A stretch of 52,833 bases of DNA from Pirellulales bacterium. GTDB taxonomy: Bacteria; Planctomycetota; Planctomycetia; Pirellulales; S012-138. The translations under genes were made by a program, and so were the position numbers. The notes below the pieces were generated by a model that was not told the origin of the DNA, searched no databases, and was given only the letters and a program-made list of their open reading frames with translations. This document shows, in pieces, positions 1-8,621 of the stretch (the stretch's first letter is position 1; each line of letters starts with the position of its first letter). The stretch is from the NCBI GenBank assembly GCA_028066245.1, contig JALCBR010000021.1:1-52833 (forward strand), written 5' to 3'.

Positions 1-1576
1 CGTTCGCTGGCAAGCTGGCATCCTCCCCATTAGTAGCCCAGGTGGCAAGTGGGGAGTCTCCGCTCATCGTCCCCATGGCCGTTTGATGAGACTTGGCCGC
101 TCCAATGGCGGAATCATTCGACGGGTCGGCAATCACCGCCGGCGCAAAACCAATCACCAACACTAATCCGCATGCCAGCACTGCGGCGGTGAACGCGCCG
201 GGTTCTCCATCAGCCCGTTCCATCGAATCGGCCGGGCGGAAATACATAGCAGCCACCACGCGCAGATAATATGCCGCGGCGATGACCGCGTTAAGCATGC
301 CAATCACGGCCAAGGCGATGAAGAGATTCTGAGCGTCTGTTCCCTGAGCGGTTCGTATCGCATCATAAAAGATTGAGAACTTGCCCCAAAATCCGGCCAT
401 GGCAGGCGGAATGCCGGCCAGCGTGAGGAAAAACAATGCAAACAACGCGGCAACGATGGGATGCCGACGAGCTAAACCCGCGGCGTCATGCGTGGTTTCT
501 AGGGGATGTTTGCCGTCAGACGCGGCACTCAAACAGGCGAACGATCCGATTGTCGCCAATGAATAGACGGTGAGGTAGAAAAGTACCGGGCCGAGGCCCT
601 GAGGGCTACCACTGGCACTTTCAAAAGCGACCGCCAAGCCCACCAGCATATAACCGGCGTGCGCGATCGACGAATACGCGAGCAGACGGCGAATATTGAT
701 CTGCCACAGCGCCAATACGTTGCCGACGGTCATTGTCAGCACGGCCAAGATCATCGCGATCCGCACTCCGTATTCACCCAACTGCGGCATCGCCAAGAGG
801 GTAATCCGCGTCAGAGCGATCACGCCCACAATCTTGGGCGCCACGGCCAGCAACGCCGCATTGGGGTGGGTTGTGCCTTGATAGACGTCCGGCGCGTAGA
901 AGTGGAAAGGAACAGCGGCAATCTTGAACGCCAGTCCAGCAAACACCAGTACCATCGCCAAGCCGCCCAATGGCAGCAACCCAGCGCTGTTAGGCATTGA
1001 CGTCAACGCCGCGTGAATGGAATGCAACGAGGTTGAACCCGAGATCCCAAAAACAAAACTGAACCCGTAAAGCAGTATCGCGGAAGAAACGATGCTGAGA
1101 TAAAAATACTTAACGGTTGCTTCCTGCGACTCCCGCTTGCGATGGCCGATGTACAGCAGGATGTATGTGGGAATGGAGACCAGCTCCAAACCGAGGAACA
1201 TCAACAGCAGATCACCAGCGCCCACAACAACCATCATTCCGGAAAGCAGTAGCAACAGCGATCCGACAAACTCAGATGCCAGTTCACTCGCAGTACGGCG
1301 GCTCGTCAGGAGCAAAAACAGAAATCCCAACACGAGCGTCAGCCAGCGAAACTGCGACGTCATTCCATCTCGCACAAGTGGTCCCGAGAAGCCTGTCGCG
1401 GCGTCAGGCTGTTGCCAGAGGGCAATCGCCGCAGTTGCTAAGCTAACTGTGGCGAGCACACTCCAAACTCTTCGCCCAGTGGCGAACGCGCCAAAGAGAT
1501 AAATCAGCACGGCCGCGCCCATGAGAATCATCTCAGGCAGCAGGTTTAAGACGGTTTGAAACGAGACGCCATTCAT
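1..1576 (-). CDS. nuoN: NADH-quinone oxidoreductase subunit N (C-terminus cut by window edge)
   Basis: Membrane-arm, antiporter-like subunit of complex I, one of the proton-pumping channels. The reading frame starts at the ATG at 1576 and stays open to base 1, giving about 525 residues without the stop, so the end lies outside the window. It is almost entirely hydrophobic helices. Typical proton_antipo_M signatures are visible, such as AFKIAAVPFHFYAPDVYQG (Lys and Pro of the discontinuous helix) and a downstream RRLLAYSSIAHAGYM segment, which is the family hallmark. It is the last gene of the operon seen here, 28 nt after the nuoM stop. The extreme C-terminus seen is polar and low in complexity. 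Identification is by family motifs and gene order. Confidence 0.95.
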   Translation of the reverse strand, partial: MNGVSFQTVLNLLPEMILMGAAVLIYLFGAFATGRRVWSVLATVSLATAAIALWQQPDAATGFSGPLVRDGMTSQFRWLTLVLGFLFLLLTSRRTASELASEFVGSLLLLLSGMMVVVGAGDLLLMFLGLELVSIPTYILLYIGHRKRESQEATVKYFYLSIVSSAILLYGFSFVFGISGSTSLHSIHAALTSMPNSAGLLPLGGLAMVLVFAGLAFKIAAVPFHFYAPDVYQGTTHPNAALLAVAPKIVGVIALTRITLLAMPQLGEYGVRIAMILAVLTMTVGNVLALWQINIRRLLAYSSIAHAGYMLVGLAVAFESASGSPQGLGPVLFYLTVYSLATIGSFACLSAASDGKHPLETTHDAAGLARRHPIVAALFALFFLTLAGIPPAMAGFWGKFSIFYDAIRTAQGTDAQNLFIALAVIGMLNAVIAAAYYLRVVAAMYFRPADSMERADGEPGAFTAAVLACGLVLVIGFAPAVIADPSNDSAIGAAKSHQTAMGTMSGDSPLATWATNGEDASLPAN

Positions 1577-1604
1577 GGCCGAGTGGAACTGGTCGTGCTA
1601 AAAG

Positions 1605-3428
1605 TTAGTGCTGCGGGGAAGTGGGTACTGACGCTGCCGATATCGGCGCGGGAGCATTGACTGGCAGAAGGAGAGAAGTTGCCATCGGCCGTTCAGTACT
1701 CTCCACCTGAACGGCTAAGCGGGAAGAACCGCGTGTTTCCACAAGAGATGTGCCACTTGCTACAGGCGTGGTGTTTGTCGCTTGAGAAAAGGCGATGGTG
1801 TTTCTGGTCTGTTGGGCCTCGAATTGTTCAACAGCCTTGGCGGAAAGTGGATCTAAGGTGCCGCGCATCTGGTCCAGGAAGAAACCAGGAAACAATCCAA
1901 TCCACAGGGCGCACAACGCCAACGGTGTGAGCGCCGCGATCTCTCGCAACGACAGATCCCGGACTGGCGGCTCGTCCGGCTCATGATATGGCTCTTTGAG
2001 TGGACCGAAAAACACTCGCCGTACCAGCGAAAGCATGTACCAGGCGCCGAGGATCACACCGCTCACTGCCAGGACGGAAATCGTTAAAAACTGAGCTGAA
2101 TGCGTGCCGCCGAACCAGCCTCGTTGAAACATGCCTGTTAGCAATAGGAACTCGCCGGCGAAACCGTTCAAGCCCGGCAAGCCGATGCTGGAAAGCGTCA
2201 TCACTAACATGAAAAATGCCAGGCACGGCGTGCGTTTGGCCAGTCCACCCAACTCGGAGATTTGCCGGGTGTGATACCTCTCATAGATCATCCCTACGAT
2301 AGCGAACAACCCACCGGTGGAAATGCCGTGGTTGATCATTTGCAGGACGCCACCCTCCAGGCCTAACCGATTGAGCGCGAAGATGCCTAGCATGCAAAAC
2401 CCCAAGTGACTTACGCTGGAGTACGCGATCAATCGCTTGATGTCACGTTGCGCAAGCGCGACCAGCGCTCCGTAGATGATGCCAATCACAGACAGCCACA
2501 ACACCCAGGGCATGCAGGAGACCGTCGCCGCAGGTAGCATCGGCAAACTGAACCGTACAAAGCCGTAGGTTCCCATCTTCAGCAAAACGCCAGCTAGCAA
2601 CACGCTGCCAGCGGTGGGAGCCTGCACGTGAGCCAGCGGCAGCCAGGTGTGGAAGGGGAACAGCGGCACCTTGACCGCAAACCCAGCAAATAGCGCCAGG
2701 AAAACCCAGAACTGCAACGTCTCGGAAAGCGGATTCTCCGCTAAGTTGGCCGTGATCTGCGAAATAGAGAATGTCAACTCGCCCGAGGTCTCGGCACTTG
2801 CTAACGCAATGGTCATCATGCCCAACAGCGTCAGTACGCTGCCAGTGAACGTAACCAAGAAGAACTTGATTGCTGCGTAGCGCCGCTCTTCACTCCCCCA
2901 GATGCCAATCAAGAAGAACAGTGGGAAAAGTGTGAACTCAAAAAACACATAAAACAGCATCAAATCGCGGGCGGCAAACACACCCAACATGCCCATCTCC
3001 AACAAGAGCAAGAGCGCATAGAAGCCGGCGGCCCGATCCCGAATGGCCTCCCAACTCACAAGCACACAAATCACGACGAGTAGCGCCGAGAGCGCGAACA
3101 TCCACAAGCCCAGGCCGTCAAGTCCCAGCGAAAAATGAATGTTGACGTTAGACTCTTCCGACTCAAACCACGTGTAGTCTACGGCAGCAAAATTCTCGCG
3201 AGATTCCCCGCCAAGATGGAGTCGACCGGCGTCTGCGGACGTGGTGGCCGTTTCGTCCACCGGCAACTGCGTGTATTGCCAAGTCAAATAGCTGGCGGTC
3301 AGCAAGGCTGCGCAGGAAAACCCCAAGGCGACGCCACGGACTGCCTTGTGTCCGGCCTCTGTCATCGCAGCCAAAATCGCCGCGCCAACGGCGGGAAGAA
3401 AGATCGCGATGAGCAGCAGAGTGGACAT
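1605..3428 (-). CDS. nuoM: NADH-quinone oxidoreductase subunit M
   Basis: Antiporter-like proton-pumping subunit of complex I, 607 residues from ATG at 3428 (a TTG one codon upstream is also possible). The discontinuous-helix signature LFPFHTWLPLAHVQAPTAG and the RLIAYSSVSHLGF segment identify NuoM. It is longer than the usual roughly 500 residues. There is an insertion after the second predicted helix (DETATTSADAGRLHLGGES region), probably a periplasmic loop. A polar low-complexity tail of about 75 residues follows the last helix, rich in Ser, Thr, Ala and Pro. It lies 19 nt after nuoL and 28 nt before nuoN. No clear ribosome binding site is visible, so translation is probably coupled to nuoL. 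Confidence 0.95.
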   Translation of the reverse strand: MSTLLLIAIFLPAVGAAILAAMTEAGHKAVRGVALGFSCAALLTASYLTWQYTQLPVDETATTSADAGRLHLGGESRENFAAVDYTWFESEESNVNIHFSLGLDGLGLWMFALSALLVVICVLVSWEAIRDRAAGFYALLLLLEMGMLGVFAARDLMLFYVFFEFTLFPLFFLIGIWGSEERRYAAIKFFLVTFTGSVLTLLGMMTIALASAETSGELTFSISQITANLAENPLSETLQFWVFLALFAGFAVKVPLFPFHTWLPLAHVQAPTAGSVLLAGVLLKMGTYGFVRFSLPMLPAATVSCMPWVLWLSVIGIIYGALVALAQRDIKRLIAYSSVSHLGFCMLGIFALNRLGLEGGVLQMINHGISTGGLFAIVGMIYERYHTRQISELGGLAKRTPCLAFFMLVMTLSSIGLPGLNGFAGEFLLLTGMFQRGWFGGTHSAQFLTISVLAVSGVILGAWYMLSLVRRVFFGPLKEPYHEPDEPPVRDLSLREIAALTPLALCALWIGLFPGFFLDQMRGTLDPLSAKAVEQFEAQQTRNTIAFSQATNTTPVASGTSLVETRGSSRLAVQVESTERPMATSLLLPVNAPAPISAASVPTSPQH

Positions 3429-3447
3429 CAATCACAAACGAAAGTTG

Positions 3448-5523
3448 TTATCGTAATAGAATTCCAATCAAGACCAGCAAACCGAGCACCATCGCCAAGG
3501 CATAAAACTGCACCAGGCCAATCTGCATTGGGCGGAGCACGGCGCCAAAAACTCTCGGTAGCCAGCCGCAAAGGTTTACCAACCCATCAATCAGCAGCAT
3601 GTCCAGCACATAGAAAATGTGAGCCAGGATCTTCAGCGGCCAGATAATGAACACGCTGTAGAGCTGATCGAAAAATAACTTGCCGTACGAAAGCTGATAC
3701 AACCAAGCGGCCTTCATTGTGTCCGTCAGCGCGGAAACGGTGCCTGGCGAGCGCAGGTACATGAACGCTGCCGCGCCAATCCCCACAACTGAAATCACTG
3801 TACCGATGATGGCCACATCCCAATGGAAGCCGGCATGCTCCGCGCCGCGGAGGCGTTCCATAGAAAGTGAAGGCGTGTGGGCCAGAAAGTTGCTGAACCA
3901 CGGCCCCAACGCTCCGGCAGCCAACGCCAGGAAACCCAAAAGCATTAACGGAATAGTCATCGTCGAGGGCGACTCATGGGCATGATGACCGGCTTCCTCG
4001 GGGATCTCCTCTTCGCCGTAAAATGTCTGGAAGAACGCCCGGAACGTGTAGAAGGCTGTGCACAGCGCTGCTGCCCAGGCAAGCCAATACAGTGTTGTGA
4101 ACAAGGCATTCGTGGACGGGTCTCCGTGAGCTGCATCATGTACGGCTGCTAAAACAGCGTCTTTGCTCCAAAATCCAGCAAACGGGATCACGCCGGCCAG
4201 CGCCAAGCACCCCAGTAAGAACGTCGCGTGCGTAACAGGCATCAGTTTCCGCAAGCCACCAAAGCGGCGGATGTCAATCACACCGCCCATGGCGTGCATC
4301 ACGCTACCGGCGCCCAGGAACAAGCAAGCTTTGAAGAAGGCGTGTGTGAACAGGTGGAACATTCCGGCGACCACGCCAGCTAGCGAGGCCGTACCCAGCG
4401 CCAGGAACATGAAACCCAATTGGCTGACGGTGGAATACGCGAGAATGCGTTTCAAGTCAGTCTGCGTGATGGCGATGAAGCCAGCCATGATCGCCGTCAG
4501 ACAGCCAATGCACGCAACCACGATCGGCGCAGCGCCCGAGGCCACAAACAGCGGCGTACACCGCGCCACCATGTACACACCGGCGGTTACCATTGTGGCT
4601 GCGTGAATGAGGGCGGAAACGGGCGTGGGCCCTTCCATCGCATCGGGGAGCCACACGTGAAGTGGCCACTGAGCGCTTTTGCCACAAGCACCCACAAACA
4701 GTAACAGACAGATTGCGGTTAATACGCCGGCTGTTGCTAGCGGGAAACTTGAATAATCGCCATCACTAAGGACTTGCTGACCGAAGACGCCCGGCTGAGT
4801 GATGACGCCGTCAACTTCTGTGTCATGAAAGTTGAGCGTTCCCAGCGTGGTCCAGATCAGAAACACTCCCAAAGCGAAGCCGAAATCACCAACGCGGTTG
4901 ACCAAAAACGCTTTCATGCCGGCGGCGGATGCTTCCGGCTTTTGGTACCAGAAGCCAATCAGTAAATAGCTGCAAACGCCCACCGCTTCCCAAAACACGT
5001 ACAGCAGCGCAAAGTTCGAGACTGAGACCAACATGGTCATGGAGAACACGAACAGCGACACGTACGTAAAAAACCGCCAGTAGCCGGGATCGTCGTTCAT
5101 GTAACCGATCGAGTACACCGCAACCAGCGTGGCCACAAACGTGACCATCACCAGCATGATGGCCGAGAGCGGATCCGTGCGGAGTGTGACATCGATGACG
5201 AAATCAAACGATGAATCTTCCGCCGTTGTCGCGTCTGTGGCGCTATCGCCAGAGTGCGTCATCGCCGCGGGGACTGCCGCCCAGGTCCATAGATCTAATC
5301 TTTTCTCAACACGAGACGAGCCGCCGGGGACGCCGTCATCGTCAGTCTGCTGGTAAACTTGCCACAGCAGGATTGAGGCACACACGAACGACGCGGCAAT
5401 GCAAAGCACCGCAGGCAGATGGCTCTTGTTCTTAAGCAGTCTTGGCCCCAGCGCAGCAGTCAATAAGGCCGCAGCAAGCGGTAGCGCGGGGATCAGCACC
5501 ATCCATGTGGTCAGCTCAAACAT
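3448..5523 (-). CDS. nuoL: NADH-quinone oxidoreductase subunit L
   Basis: Largest antiporter-like subunit of complex I, 691 residues, starting at ATG 5523, which lies inside the last codons of nuoK (8-nt overlap, so coupled translation). The signatures GACGKSAQWPLHVWLPDAM and GPTPVSALIHAATMVTAGVY around the key Lys and His are present, as is KRILAYSTVSQLGFM. The C-terminal part should include the lateral amphipathic helix typical of NuoL. A soluble loop of about 60 residues after the second helix carries Asp/Ser/Thr-rich sequence (SGDSATDATTAEDSS), probably extracytoplasmic. Length is slightly above the usual 610-650. It was assigned to NuoL and not NuoM by size, motif and position between nuoK and nuoM. 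Confidence 0.96.
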   Translation of the reverse strand: MFELTTWMVLIPALPLAAALLTAALGPRLLKNKSHLPAVLCIAASFVCASILLWQVYQQTDDDGVPGGSSRVEKRLDLWTWAAVPAAMTHSGDSATDATTAEDSSFDFVIDVTLRTDPLSAIMLVMVTFVATLVAVYSIGYMNDDPGYWRFFTYVSLFVFSMTMLVSVSNFALLYVFWEAVGVCSYLLIGFWYQKPEASAAGMKAFLVNRVGDFGFALGVFLIWTTLGTLNFHDTEVDGVITQPGVFGQQVLSDGDYSSFPLATAGVLTAICLLLFVGACGKSAQWPLHVWLPDAMEGPTPVSALIHAATMVTAGVYMVARCTPLFVASGAAPIVVACIGCLTAIMAGFIAITQTDLKRILAYSTVSQLGFMFLALGTASLAGVVAGMFHLFTHAFFKACLFLGAGSVMHAMGGVIDIRRFGGLRKLMPVTHATFLLGCLALAGVIPFAGFWSKDAVLAAVHDAAHGDPSTNALFTTLYWLAWAAALCTAFYTFRAFFQTFYGEEEIPEEAGHHAHESPSTMTIPLMLLGFLALAAGALGPWFSNFLAHTPSLSMERLRGAEHAGFHWDVAIIGTVISVVGIGAAAFMYLRSPGTVSALTDTMKAAWLYQLSYGKLFFDQLYSVFIIWPLKILAHIFYVLDMLLIDGLVNLCGWLPRVFGAVLRPMQIGLVQFYALAMVLGLLVLIGILLR

Positions 5524-5959
5524 GGCTGCGGTAAGCCGTCTCCTCAGGGTCGTGTTCCGGCTCCACGCCGGCGGGCGTCAAGTTGGGCCAAACTTGGGCT
5601 TTATCCTCCGGCGGCGGCAAATCGCGGTCGACATATTCTGGTTGATTGTCTTCGCGATATCGCTGATGAACGGCGATGTCGAGCTTGCCGCTGCGTTCAA
5701 AGACCATCAGGATCAAGGCCATCGCAATCGCGGCCTCGCAAGCGGCCACCGCCAGCATCACGATCACCATCACTTGGCCATCCCAGTTATTGTGATACCG
5801 TCCCCAGGCGACAAAGCTAACGGAGACACCTTGAATCATCATTTCCACAGCCAGGAACATGACGATCATATTGCGACGGCTGAGGAATCCAATCAGGCCG
5901 ATTCCAAACAGCAGCGCGCCAATCGTCAAGAAGCCGTGTAGAAGGGAAACTTCGTTCAA
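5516..5959 (-). CDS. nuoK: NADH-quinone oxidoreductase subunit K with C-terminal extension
   Basis: Small membrane subunit of complex I. Three predicted helices cover residues 1-95, with the two conserved membrane glutamates visible in AVEMMIQGVS and CEAAIAMALI. The usual NuoK is about 100 residues. This one is 147, with a hydrophilic C-terminal tail of roughly 50 residues rich in Pro, Glu and Asp. The start is a TTG whose last two bases plus the next base form the nuoJ stop (TTGA overlap), a tight coupling that also occurs between nuoI and nuoJ. The 3' end overlaps nuoL by 8 nt. Confidence 0.95.
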   Translation of the reverse strand: MNEVSLLHGFLTIGALLFGIGLIGFLSRRNMIVMFLAVEMMIQGVSVSFVAWGRYHNNWDGQVMVIVMLAVAACEAAIAMALILMVFERSGKLDIAVHQRYREDNQPEYVDRDLPPPEDKAQVWPNLTPAGVEPEHDPEETAYRSHV

Positions 5960-6780
5960 GCGCCGGCCCTCCCGTTTGTGGAGGGAGTTTGCATCGCCTG
6001 CTTGCCAGCGAGCGTTTGTTTATCGCTTCTTACCGAGCGTGAGTGCGCGATGATAGCGACAGCACCCACCAACGCTGCGAACAGCAGCACACCAGCGACT
6101 TCGATAGAGACTAAATGCGCGCTGAACATCCGCCCGCCGAGGCTGGCGGAATGATGCTCTGAGAGAATGTCCTGTCCTCCATTCCTTGCAGCGGCTTGTT
6201 CTGTGTCACTATTTCCAGAACCGACGGCCTGAGCAGTGAGCAGGGCAGACGGAAGATCATCAGCCAGGGTGGGGGATTTCAAGACGCTAGAGAGCGTCAT
6301 GGTCAACATGCCCACCAAGACAATCCCGGCAGTCGCAGACAACGGACCTTCCCAACTGAGCCGGTCATAGGGCGCGTTACCTCGGGGATTGGCCAACATC
6401 AGCACAAACAACAGAGTGACCAGGATCGCACCGGCATAAACCACGATAGTCGCGACACCAAGGAAATGCGCGCCCTGCAGCAGAAACAACCCGGCGGTCC
6501 CCAAGAGCATCATGGCGAACCAGATGGCGCAATAAACGGGATTTCGGAACGTGACCGCGGCGGCGGCGGCGATCACAGTCACTGACCCCAACACCACGAA
6601 CATGCTTTGAGAAAGCATGTCTCCTAACGGCGAAATCTGCGAGAGAATCAAACCCAGCGCGACAACGGACATTGCCGCGCCCCCCCAGCGCAATCGCTCT
6701 CCCGGACGCGGCAACAAGAGCCACATGCCGACAGCGCCCAAGACCGTGGCGGCTGCATAGAGCAAGCTTTCGCTGCTCAA
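5956..6780 (-). CDS. nuoJ: NADH-quinone oxidoreductase subunit J
   Basis: Membrane subunit of complex I next to the E-channel and quinone site. It has 274 residues against the usual 170-200. Five helices are predicted. The family segment NPVYCAIWFAMMLLGTAGLFLLQGA and the following VVYAGAILVTLLFVLMLANP are clear, the latter containing the pi-bulge helix. The start is TTG, sharing bases with the nuoI stop (TTGA); no nearby ATG exists in frame. A polar loop of about 60 residues (roughly 165-225) before the last helix and a polar tail account for the extra length. A run of four Ala codons (GCGGCGGCGGCG on the + strand complement) lies near residue 72. Confidence 0.94.
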   Translation of the reverse strand: MSSESLLYAAATVLGAVGMWLLLPRPGERLRWGGAAMSVVALGLILSQISPLGDMLSQSMFVVLGSVTVIAAAAAVTFRNPVYCAIWFAMMLLGTAGLFLLQGAHFLGVATIVVYAGAILVTLLFVLMLANPRGNAPYDRLSWEGPLSATAGIVLVGMLTMTLSSVLKSPTLADDLPSALLTAQAVGSGNSDTEQAAARNGGQDILSEHHSASLGGRMFSAHLVSIEVAGVLLFAALVGAVAIIAHSRSVRSDKQTLAGKQAMQTPSTNGRAGA

Positions 6781-7322
6781 GGGAAGCCTCCCTGCGACGT
6801 CGCGCCGCCTTGCGATCTCATCGGCTCTTTGTCGATCGTCTGGTCGTGCACGGAAAGCAGCTTCTCCTTGTCGAAGACCATCTCTTCCCGTGTTCGGCCA
6901 GTCAGGTTGTACAAGCTTGTCAATTCAATGGCATCCACCGGGCAAGCTTCTTCGCACATGCCGCAATAGATGCAGCGGAGCTCATCAATGGTGAAACTCT
7001 CAGGATATTTCTCCCGATCTGGCCAAGGACTCTCCGTGCCGATGATATCGATGCAATGGGCCGGGCAGGCTGTGGCACACAAGAAGCAAGCTACGCACTT
7101 GACCCGGCCTTGCTCATCCCGGTTGAGCCGGTGCACGCCACGGTAGATCAACGGATTGGCGATCTCCGGTTCCGTGTCCGGATAGCTAACGGTGATCTTC
7201 TTGCTGAACAGGTGACGCGTGGTGGTGGTTAGCCCCTGCGCGATCAGCGGCAAGTACAATTTGCCGGCTAAACCGAGCTTGGGTTCTTCCACCCACAAGA
7301 TGTCAGGATCGTTAGCTTGCAT
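6777..7322 (-). CDS. nuoI: NADH-quinone oxidoreductase subunit I, 2x[4Fe-4S] ferredoxin-type
   Basis: Peripheral-arm subunit carrying clusters N6a and N6b, which pass electrons towards NuoB and quinone. It has 181 residues from ATG at 7322. Two CxxCxxCxxxCP motifs are visible: CVACFLCATACP and CIYCGMCEEACP. The N-terminus has the short amphipathic stretch seen in NuoI proteins. Its stop overlaps the nuoJ TTG start. Upstream, 73 nt separate it from nuoH. All eight cluster cysteines are present, so it should be functional. Confidence 0.97.
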   Translation of the reverse strand: MQANDPDILWVEEPKLGLAGKLYLPLIAQGLTTTTRHLFSKKITVSYPDTEPEIANPLIYRGVHRLNRDEQGRVKCVACFLCATACPAHCIDIIGTESPWPDREKYPESFTIDELRCIYCGMCEEACPVDAIELTSLYNLTGRTREEMVFDKEKLLSVHDQTIDKEPMRSQGGATSQGGFP

Positions 7323-7395
7323 GGTTCGTGCTTATTTTCACAAAGTCGCGCGCTTTGTCACCCACCCGAGCCGAATTTTCTTGATATGCAAGCGT

Positions 7396-8571
7396 TTAGG
7401 TCATCTCGGCATCCAGCGTTGAAGGCTGTTGCTTGGAGCCCAGGGGCGCCAAAATCGCCATGGATACGAGCGAAACCAAGGTCAGCCCTGACATGCCGAG
7501 GAAGACGATGAGCGGACGATCTACAATCGCGCCCGGAAAATATTCGACCATTGCGGCCACCAAAACCAGATTGACCATTCCCAACGGGAGCATAACTTTC
7601 CAGGCCAGAGCCATGAGTTGGTCAAAGCGGAAACGCGGCAGGGTCCAGCGGACAAGCATAAAACCCAGAATGACGAGGAAAATCTTTCCGCACAGCACTC
7701 CCACACGGATAAGCGCCGTGACCCAGGTGATCTGATCGCCGGAACCGGTCAATCCCCAAAAGTGCCAGCCACCCAAAAACAGAATCACAATCAGGAACGA
7801 CGCCGTGATCATGTGCATGAACTCCGCAGCGGCGTACATCGTGAGCTTCATTCCAGAATATTCTGTATGAAAGCCGCCGATGAGTTCTTGTTCCGCTTCT
7901 GGCAGATCAAACGGCATTCGGCCCGCTTCCGCAGTGGCGGCCACAAGAAACACAATAAACCCTAGCGGCTGAACGAAGGCGTTCCACATCCCCGTTTCCG
8001 CCTGCTGGGTGATCACGGCATCCAGCTTCAAGCTGCCGGCGGTGAGAACGATCCCCAGAATGCCCAAGCTCAAGGGGATTTCGTAGGCGATGAGCTGAGC
8101 GCTGCTCCGCAATCCGCCAAGAAAGCTGTATTTGTTATTGCTGGCCCAGCCACCCAGGATAACGCCGTATACGGCAATTCCGCTTAAAGCGAAGACATAG
8201 ATCAATCCCGCATCAAAACCCGGCGCCACGACAAACTCAATCGGGCCACCATCCGTTGGCCAAACGCTGCCAAAGGGAATCACGGCAAATGTCGCCAAGG
8301 CCGCCGCCAGGATAGAAATCGGCGCCAGCACGTAGAGCGCTTTGTCAACATGCCCAGGAATATACTCCTCCTTGAGCATCATCTTTACGCCGTCCGCCAA
8401 TGGTTGCCCCAGGCCAAACAAGCGCACCTTGGTCAGCGGCAGTCCCACGCGGTTGGGCCCTTTGCGGTCTTGCACCCAAGCGGCAATCTTTCGCTCCAGC
8501 AAGACAAAGTAGGCCACCGCCGTCATGATGGCGCCGATCACAACAACGATCTTGATCAGTGCTTCCAGCAT
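7396..8571 (-). CDS. nuoH: NADH-quinone oxidoreductase subunit H
   Basis: Quinone-binding membrane subunit of complex I, 391 residues from ATG at 8571. Family hallmarks are visible: an N-terminal helix ending in LLERKIAAWVQDRKGPNRVG, then GQPLADGVKMMLKEEYIP, then the loop AEAGRMPFDLPEAEQELIGGFHTEYSG, which contains the acidic residues lining the quinone chamber, and a late RWTLPRFRFDQLM segment. Eight helices are expected. It lies 50 nt after nuoG and 73 nt before nuoI. mqnC in this window suggests that menaquinone is the acceptor. Confidence 0.97.
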   Translation of the reverse strand: MLEALIKIVVVIGAIMTAVAYFVLLERKIAAWVQDRKGPNRVGLPLTKVRLFGLGQPLADGVKMMLKEEYIPGHVDKALYVLAPISILAAALATFAVIPFGSVWPTDGGPIEFVVAPGFDAGLIYVFALSGIAVYGVILGGWASNNKYSFLGGLRSSAQLIAYEIPLSLGILGIVLTAGSLKLDAVITQQAETGMWNAFVQPLGFIVFLVAATAEAGRMPFDLPEAEQELIGGFHTEYSGMKLTMYAAAEFMHMITASFLIVILFLGGWHFWGLTGSGDQITWVTALIRVGVLCGKIFLVILGFMLVRWTLPRFRFDQLMALAWKVMLPLGMVNLVLVAAMVEYFPGAIVDRPLIVFLGMSGLTLVSLVSMAILAPLGSKQQPSTLDAEMT

Positions 8572-8621
8572 TGCGAGTGTCGGTTCCGTTGTGTCTTCAA
8601 AGAGGGAAAGACTCTTGATTG

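Noticed and set aside
659-1502. Plus-strand frames of 110-120 codons opposite nuoN
   Set aside because: They are antisense to a conserved membrane protein and have biased composition (Arg/His/Gln) typical of shadow frames.
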